Shown here piece after piece: positions 58,377 through 64,000 of a stretch of 64,000 nt of DNA. Position 1 is the first letter of the stretch. Each line of letters opens with the position of its first letter. The stretch is from positions 48,998,594-49,062,593 of the forward strand of contig NC_059358.1 in assembly GCF_019703515.2 (NCBI RefSeq), in the 5' to 3' direction. Both the position numbers and the translations under genes were made by a program. Under the pieces are notes generated by a model. The model saw only the letters and a program-made list of their open reading frames with translations, was not told the origin of the DNA and searched no databases. The DNA comes from Myxocyprinus asiaticus. Its lineage: Eukaryota > Chordata > Actinopteri > Cypriniformes > Catostomidae.

Positions 58377-60021
58377 TCATTTTGGCCTGCCATGACCCTG
58401 GGGGTGTGTCTGGTTACCACCCTCCTGGTTCTTTTGCCTACCCTGCTGGCGGGGTGATCGGCGCCTCTGGGGTCCTGTTCTAGCATTCAACTTAACATGA
58501 GGCATTTCGATGCCTTCAAGCGCTAGGTCTGCATATTCTGAGGCTTGGATCCCCAGGACTCTGGCGTCGCCTTCGTGCCCTCGGGCAGGGCGCACGCGTG
58601 TCTCCCATGCCTGTTGCGTGTACCTTCTAATTTCCTGCGTGGTGGGGTTGCAGATTCTGCAGTGCACTGTGACGTCATATCGCACGCACTCGTGGAGGTT
58701 GTGAAGGAAAAGAGACTTGAAAGTTTGTTCCTCCTCTAGACCTGGTGCGTTACTTCCTTGGAAGTACGTGGTTCTCAGGCGTCTGTAATACTCACGCGGA
58801 GGCTCGTGCCTCTTCTGGGTGATGGCGAAAGCAGCTATGGTAGCGGAGGCTTCGTCGATATACAGCGAATACTCCTCGCGTAGGTCTTTACATAGAGCTG
58901 AGTAGCAGTTTCGAGTACCAGTCGGTAGCGTATCCATGAACGCATGGACACTCCTTACCGTGGTCTTCCATATAAGCTTGAGTTTTTCACGCGACGAAGC
59001 ATAAGGCAAGTCAACCAGGCAGTGCTCAATTTCTCTGAGATAATTGTCGATGTTTGAATCTCGATTACTTGGGTCAAAGCGTTCTTTGTCCCCTGCGAGG
59101 GACTCGAGGATTCGCAAGCGTTGGTGTCGGTATGACCACGGGTCGTCCGAGTCATCCGAAACATCATAGTCACTCGGATCGCTATAGCGATGAGGATGAT
59201 TTCCTCCCCTTCGTGGTGGGGAAGGAGTCCAGTCGACGCGTGGGGGTGGACCCCGGGTTGCGTACAGCTCCCTGGCTAATGGGATCTTCGAGCCGCTTAC
59301 ACCACTCTGGGCTTGAAAATAATTGTTCCCCCTACGTGGTGTGGAATCAGTCAGTTTGAAACGCAAGGTGGCATGACTGAAAACTGACTGGAGGGGGCAA
59401 CTGTAAGGAGGGGCACCTGCATCCAACCAGCGGTTTCTGGAGGAGCTTGAAAGGTGTCTTGGAGGACTAGCGTGTGTTCCTGGGTTTCTCAGGGGCACAT
59501 TTCTATGCGTAGCGTTAAAGAGGGGGCCCTCTTCTATGTCAGATGTTGTGCTGTGCGTTTCAGCTGCACTTACCTGATCTGACTCTACTCTTAACTGAGC
59601 AGCTTGAAGCTGCCTGCGCAGGGTTTGTTTTCCTCCTGCATCCGGGCATTATCTTCCTGTGCCTGGACTTTCTTAGCTTGGGTGCACCTAACGTCTTGTT
59701 GCAGGCTGAAATTTTCCCTCTGCACCGCTTGATAGCTGCTCTGCAGCTGGGCGAGCTGGGCCTGGTGATGGGCTGGTGATGGAGAAGGAACATTTGGCCC
59801 TCTAGGTCCGGGATTGTGCGCTTTGGTTTCCCGACCGGGTTGTTGACATAATCAACTAGTTCCTGCAATGCTTCATCACAACGACTAATATTGTAGCCGT
59901 TAAGGTTATCTCTCTCCTCTGCGGAGAGATGGAGGACAGCAGCGACCACATCTTGCAGCGCTAGGTCGACTATCCTCTGTGGAGCTTCAGCTCCAGTCAC
60001 GCGGGGCGATTGGTGACTCAT
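58377..60021 (-). pseudogene. ERV-1 gag, frameshifted
   Basis: Starts at the ATG at 60021 (MSHQSPRVTG), about 430 bases after the primer-binding site. The first frame runs to 59560; the middle shows coiled-coil-like words only in another frame; the long frame 59498-58377 (373 codons) carries a capsid-like region (CYSALCKDLREEYSLYI, EYYRRLRTTYFQG, SLFLHNLHECVRYDV) and an Arg/Gln-rich tail. No CCHC zinc knuckle is seen; the basic tail may take its place, as in spumavirus-type Gag (comparison from memory). At least two frameshifts near 59500-59700. Confidence 0.75.
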
Positions 60022-60445
60022 TTTACTGGGGCAGTAAAAATTCTTGTGACAGTGGCTCTGATAGCTTGTTGTTTTACAGTTGCTATAATGCTGACACGAA
60101 CGCACAGTTGAGAGGCTTCGACCTGTGGCTTACAGTCTACTGTTATGTAATGTGCAAATTTCACTGTGTTCTCTCTTTGGTGGACATCAATGAAGTGACT
60201 TGGCACCTCTCTGTAACATCTAGGTGAAAGCGTTAGGATTTAAAAAAAAAATAACAGCAAGTTTTAAGCAGACTATCGTAAATTTACCAATCCCTAATTC
60301 ATTCATAAGAGCACTTTCACACCACACTGGCTTATGTTTGGCAAGTTTTGAGAAGTAAATTGTCAAACAGAACCAAACTTTGAAGTAACGATTCAAGTTA
60401 TTACTTTGGATGCATACACACTGTGACAGAACTGGCACGTAGGTT

Positions 60446-60463
60446 GCCTCACACGGGGCACCA
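60446..60463 (-). promoter_or_regulatory. ERV-1 primer-binding site
   Basis: TGGTGCCCCGTGTGAGGC on the minus strand, seven bases after the 5' LTR end. It begins TGG, complementary to a tRNA CCA end. I could not assign the tRNA. Confidence 0.7.
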
Positions 60464-60470
60464 ATTATTA

Positions 60471-61034
60471 TGTAGGGCTTTACTGGTTGTTTAGATCAGT
60501 GTTACTATCAGAAATAATTAATAATTATTTCTTTAGTTATTAATTAATATTTAAATTAATTAATTGAATCTAACTCATTAAAACCTCATATGGGGCTCCA
60601 GTAAATGTAGTGTGCTACATTTAGGAGTGGGTTTGGTTATTAGCAATAATTAATAATTATCAAAGATAATTATTAATGATTAAAATCAATAGAACATTGA
60701 TGAGAATCAATGTTAGCTTTTTTAATCCTTTAAATCAACAATTATCAAAGATAATCATTAATTGTTAACATCGATGAAACATTAATTAAAATTAACACAA
60801 GCTTATTGATCATTCAAATTCAACAATCATCAAAGATAATTATCAATTATCAAAAATCAACAGAATATTAATAAGGATTAACACTGATGGGACACCACCC
60901 TGGAATCAGTGACTAATAACCAGATAGTATAACAGTCTCAATATTAGATTGTTTTCTTAGGAAAATCAACATTCGAAGAATATCGATTTTCGGGAAAAAA
61001 ACAATGAATGAAGGCTTGAATCCGAGCACTGACA
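60471..61034 (-). repeat. ERV-1 5' LTR, shortened to 564 bp
   Basis: Equals only the last 564 bp of the 2-kb LTR. On the minus strand it starts TGTCAGTGCTCGG, a site that in full LTRs lies about 70 bases after the AATAAA, and ends CCCTACA. The flanking GCTT duplication abuts it exactly, so it was probably already short at integration. Confidence 0.8.
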
Positions 61035-62597
61035 GCTTTGTCGATTATTTGGACATCATCCAAATTGTAGTCAGGGTGATCCAGACAAAGAAACACAATT
61101 ATTAATAAAGAAACTAAATTAATGTTAAGAAAGATATTTGCTTCTCTCACACACAGCATGAGTAAAAGTGCAGGAGCACGAAAGGAGGGGGCTATGCATA
61201 AGCAAGAGTTTGTGTGAGCAGAGAAGGGAGGGGTCATTAGACACAGAGAGGAATTTTTTTCTCTGCAACACTGAGGACAAATGTGGAGGCTAGCAGACTT
61301 TGAGGGAGAGAGATTTTCCCAAAGAGAAGCTGAAAGGGCAGAGAAGAGAGAATTTAGAGAGTTTTAACATAATTTGAAAAAGCATTGATAGAAACAAGAG
61401 GGATTAGCAATCACTTCTGGAAAGAATTTGAATACATAGATTATACAGGACAGAAAAGAGAATTAACAGAACAAAAGAAGAATGAGTTTCTGAGAAAATA
61501 GACTACAATCACAAATTTGAGGGAAATAGAACAGGAATGGCCATGTGTGGACTGGAGAACAGTAGTAAATAAACATTTGACCATTTAGCCATTGATAAAA
61601 CAATTGGAAGGACTTTATATGCTGAGTCCTACACAACTGGGGCAATTAGTAGTGTCAGCAGAAATACCCATTAACTCAGTGTACATCCCCTAACTCAGAA
61701 GTTACGTTCCCTATCTCAAAAGGAATTTAGGGAGCCATCAGCCAGAGAGACAAGGAGGAGCAACAATCTTAAAAAATGTTTACCTTGCTGTAAGCTCAGA
61801 CATATGACCAGTACAGTGGAAAAGTAAGATATTATTCCATAGAGAGCAAGGTGAAGAAATAACGGCAGTCTACACAACGAATGGGACTATAGGAGGTTGA
61901 AGGTAACAATTGTCATAAGAAGACACCCAGAACAGATACGACAGGTGTGGGTGGAAATACACGGAGGCAAGAGAATATAAAAAGGAGGAACATATTTAGC
62001 AATCAACCATTGTAAATAATGAGTGATTTGTGTAAAAAATAGAAGAGGAAGGAAAAGAGGAAAGAGAGGGAGGTGAATTTTAAATGCAGCAGAGAGGGAA
62101 GCCCTTACTGAATTCCTTGGACCTTTTCATCTAGAATATTGTGTTAGAAGTGAATTAAATATTTCTGTGGTTCTATGGGGAGGGTGTCAAGTAGAACTAA
62201 CCCTGTTTCTCACTTTTATGCACCGGGCAGGAGGAATAGCTGCCACAGGCCGCTGGTTTGCTTAAGATGAGCTTTAGAGTTTTGACATAATTAGCCTAAG
62301 AGGAGACATTATCTGGATGCAGAACAATTCACACAGGTTAGGAGCAAAGGAATCGCCCGTAAAACCACTAACCACAGAACAAGTAAATGCTGTTTTAAAA
62401 TACCTGAGAAAGACTAATAAAATACCTTAACAATTGTAACAAGTCCTCAACTCAGCAAAAGCCATGGGGAAGTCAGATACTTTTAATGATCTTCATCTGA
62501 CCAGCCTGGTGAAGATTAGTTAAGAATAGGTATGAGTTGGGGTTAGAGAGGTACGTTAAAAACATAACATACACTGTGTTAATAATTTCAAGCAACG
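61035..62597 (+). other. ERV-2 leader and degraded 5' region, right part
   Basis: Purine-rich plus-strand sequence continuing ERV-2 after the ERV-1 insertion. Short in-frame words appear (for example ADFEGERFSQREAERAEKRE near 61290), but stops are frequent. No domain identified. Confidence 0.5.
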
Positions 62598-63490
62598 ATG
62601 ACATCAACACCAGTAGAACTGGTGTGTTCAGAATATCCAATATGTAAAGACATCATAAGGGAATTTTCTAAAACGTGGGAAAAAAGAACAAAAAGCTTAA
62701 ACACAAAATGGCCAGCAGAGGGAATATTTGATGTGGCTATGTGTAGAGAAATGGAGGCATTAATGAAAAATCACAAGGCCAAAGATAAGGGCAGGAAAAT
62801 AGAAGAAAAAGAACAAGAGGTACTGAATTTATTCAAAAATCATGGGATAAAATTACTAAGAATTGAGAGACAGGCAAAAAGATTATTGAAATAAAACAGA
62901 AAAAACAGAGTGGCCACCTCCCTATGCACCACCTTTTGACCAATCTGGAAAACAGATGCCTGTCATATCAGGAACAGTAGAAGAGGCAACATAGAAATAG
63001 AGGATGATGTAAAGGAAAGAACTGATGAAGAAAGAGAGAGTGAAATGGTAAGAGACAGGGAACAGCTAAGACAGAAAGCACAAGGGAAAGGGACAGTGAG
63101 ATGATAAGTAATAGAGAAGGGCTAAGAGCAAAAACCAAAAAGTAAAAAAGACAATATATGAGAACAGAAGATATGGAAAATATGATCAGAATATGACAGC
63201 AGCACTAGAAAAGATGAAAGACATAAGAAGATCAGGATGTGTCACAAATACAAGAAGAACTGAGAAATAAACAAGAAAAAGTATGGGAGGAAAGGTCAAG
63301 GTCAAGATTTACACCTAAGAGAGACCTAACAGAAATGATGAAGTCATTGGAACAAGAGATAATGGAAACTGGGGAACAAATATCAAGAGAGTGTGGACCA
63401 CCTTTAGAACAATTGCAGATGGAATTAAGGGCTTACATGAGACAACTACTATACATGAAGCCATTTATTCACAGGATCAGAGCAGGGAAC
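62598..63490 (+). pseudogene. ERV-2 gag remnant with a PPPY motif
   Basis: 62598-62894 (98 codons) is the best frame; it has a WPAEGIFDVA segment like the N-terminal region of fish retroviral Gag proteins and a lysine-rich end. A PPPY late-domain-type motif follows at 62914-62925 in another frame, with purine-rich charged sequence after it. 63239-63517 reads as a charged helical stretch. Identification rests on these motifs and on position after LTR and primer-binding site. Confidence 0.5.
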
Positions 63491-63690
63491 CCAGGGAAAA
63501 AGTTCCCTGTCCCATAGTTCCTGGAGACCAAGTGTAGCTGAGACTTTTAAGGAAGAGATTGAATGAACCCAGAAGTGAAGGACCTTATAAAGTAGTAAAG
63601 GCAACCCCAGCAGCAGTACAGGTAGAGGGTAGTACAACGTGGTATCATTTGAATAACTGCACTAGAGTGCCTAGATTGAGACAAAGAAGA
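63491..63690 (+). pseudogene. ERV-2 integrase C-terminal end
   Basis: Plus-strand reading gives VPGDQV, then a stop, LRKRLNEPRSEGPYKVVKAT and VEGSTTWYHLNNCTRVP, the SH3-like end of gammaretrovirus-type integrases. RT and the integrase core are missing, so a deletion joins gag-like sequence to the end of pol. One stop lies inside the segment. Confidence 0.7.
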
Positions 63691-63711
63691 TCACAATTTT
63701 TTTTTTTGTTA

Positions 63712-64000
63712 TTCTCAAGATGGCGCCGAGTATGGCTGCTGCGTTGCGAGCTCCGACACAACATGGTAGTGTTTTGTTTGTTTTGTATACAATTCTTATG
63801 TTTTTTTTTGTCTTGGATGTTGTCTGCCTTATTGTCTACGACAGACAAACACTTTTGGACATTGGTTCAGCAATTACACACCATAAACCGGACTTCAAAT
63901 TCCTCAATGCCGACCCGCTGTTTACAAACACGCAAGCGGAGCCCTTTGTCTGGGCTGCCCGGCTGCGGAAACGCAGGAGGAAAAGGGGAAACAGAGCCGG
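63712..64000 (+). mobile_element. L2/CR1-type LINE, 5' end of a second copy
   Basis: CTCAAGATGGCGCCGAG and the following about 285 bp match the LINE at 33510 closely, including the CTTGGATGTTGTCTGCC segment and the start of the endonuclease ORF. It continues beyond the window. It follows a T-rich stretch after the ERV-2 integrase remnant. Confidence 0.85.

Larger units (their letters stand above)
54206..61034 (-). mobile_element. ERV-1 provirus: gag, protease, env-like, no pol seen
   Basis: Minus-strand LTR element inside ERV-2, flanked by GCTT (54202-54205 and 61035-61038). Order on the minus strand: short 5' LTR (61034-60471), primer-binding site (60463-60446), gag (60021-58377), protease-like region (about 58100-57660), env-like region (57504-56628), polypurine tract (56260-56248), 3' LTR (56247-54206). 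No RT, RNase H or integrase motif lies between protease and env. The 4-bp duplication fits a retrovirus-like integrase. Gag and the other frames carry shifts. Confidence 0.85.

Noticed and set aside
60446..60463. Assigning the ERV-1 primer-binding site to a specific tRNA
   Set aside because: I could not match the 18 bases to a vertebrate tRNA 3' end from memory with confidence.

Overview
This window looks like a repeat-dense, AT-rich stretch of a teleost (probably cyprinid-like) nuclear genome. I see no host gene that I can support. Almost everything recognisable is a transposable element: three DIRS-type tyrosine-recombinase retrotransposons, two L1-type LINEs, two L2/CR1-type LINE copies, a Helitron of the endonuclease-bearing (Helentron) kind, several solo LTRs, two proviral elements, a tRNA-derived SINE, and non-autonomous terminal-inverted-repeat elements. 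This mixture is typical of fish genomes; the species call is inference.

Layout. 1-8545: minus-strand L1 copy 1, broken by a solo LTR (3604-7578) that itself holds a second solo LTR of the same family (4783-6626). 8546-11041: hAT-like short element and unassigned sequence. 11042-16684: DIRS copy 1. 16700-21405: hAT-like end, microsatellites, a GGGCCC-repeat array, a tRNA-like segment and a TIR element. 21406-26295: DIRS copy 2. 26660-27299: gypsy-like solo LTR. 27830-29800: members of the GGGCCC repeat family. 30975-44850: a Helentron split by L1 copy 2 (32202-43946). That L1 carries an L2 copy (33510-36758) and a gypsy-like solo LTR (37574-41696), which holds another solo LTR (37782-41420), which holds a third LTR and a SINE. 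46150-51298: solo LTR split by DIRS copy 3. 51480-52640: GGGCCC-family body. 52659-63690: a plus-strand ERV remnant (ERV-2) split by a minus-strand provirus (ERV-1, 54206-61034) with gag, protease and env-like regions but no visible pol. 63712-64000: start of a second L2 copy.

Target-site duplications (GCAG, CCCG, GGGC, GCTT, AATAT, AACAATGATTGTT) let many insertions be ordered in time. No element looks autonomous. Reading frames are broken by stops, frameshifts, deletions and CpG-type transitions, including losses of the reverse-transcriptase catalytic aspartates in two DIRS copies. The most notable points are a five-level insertion nest; ERV-1, which sits flush between target duplications although its 5' LTR is about 1.5 kb shorter than its 3' LTR; an antisense reading frame of about 160 codons kept open in three LTR copies; a TGA stop at the same reverse-transcriptase codon in all three DIRS copies; and an alternating array of GGGCCC units with a covarying hairpin.
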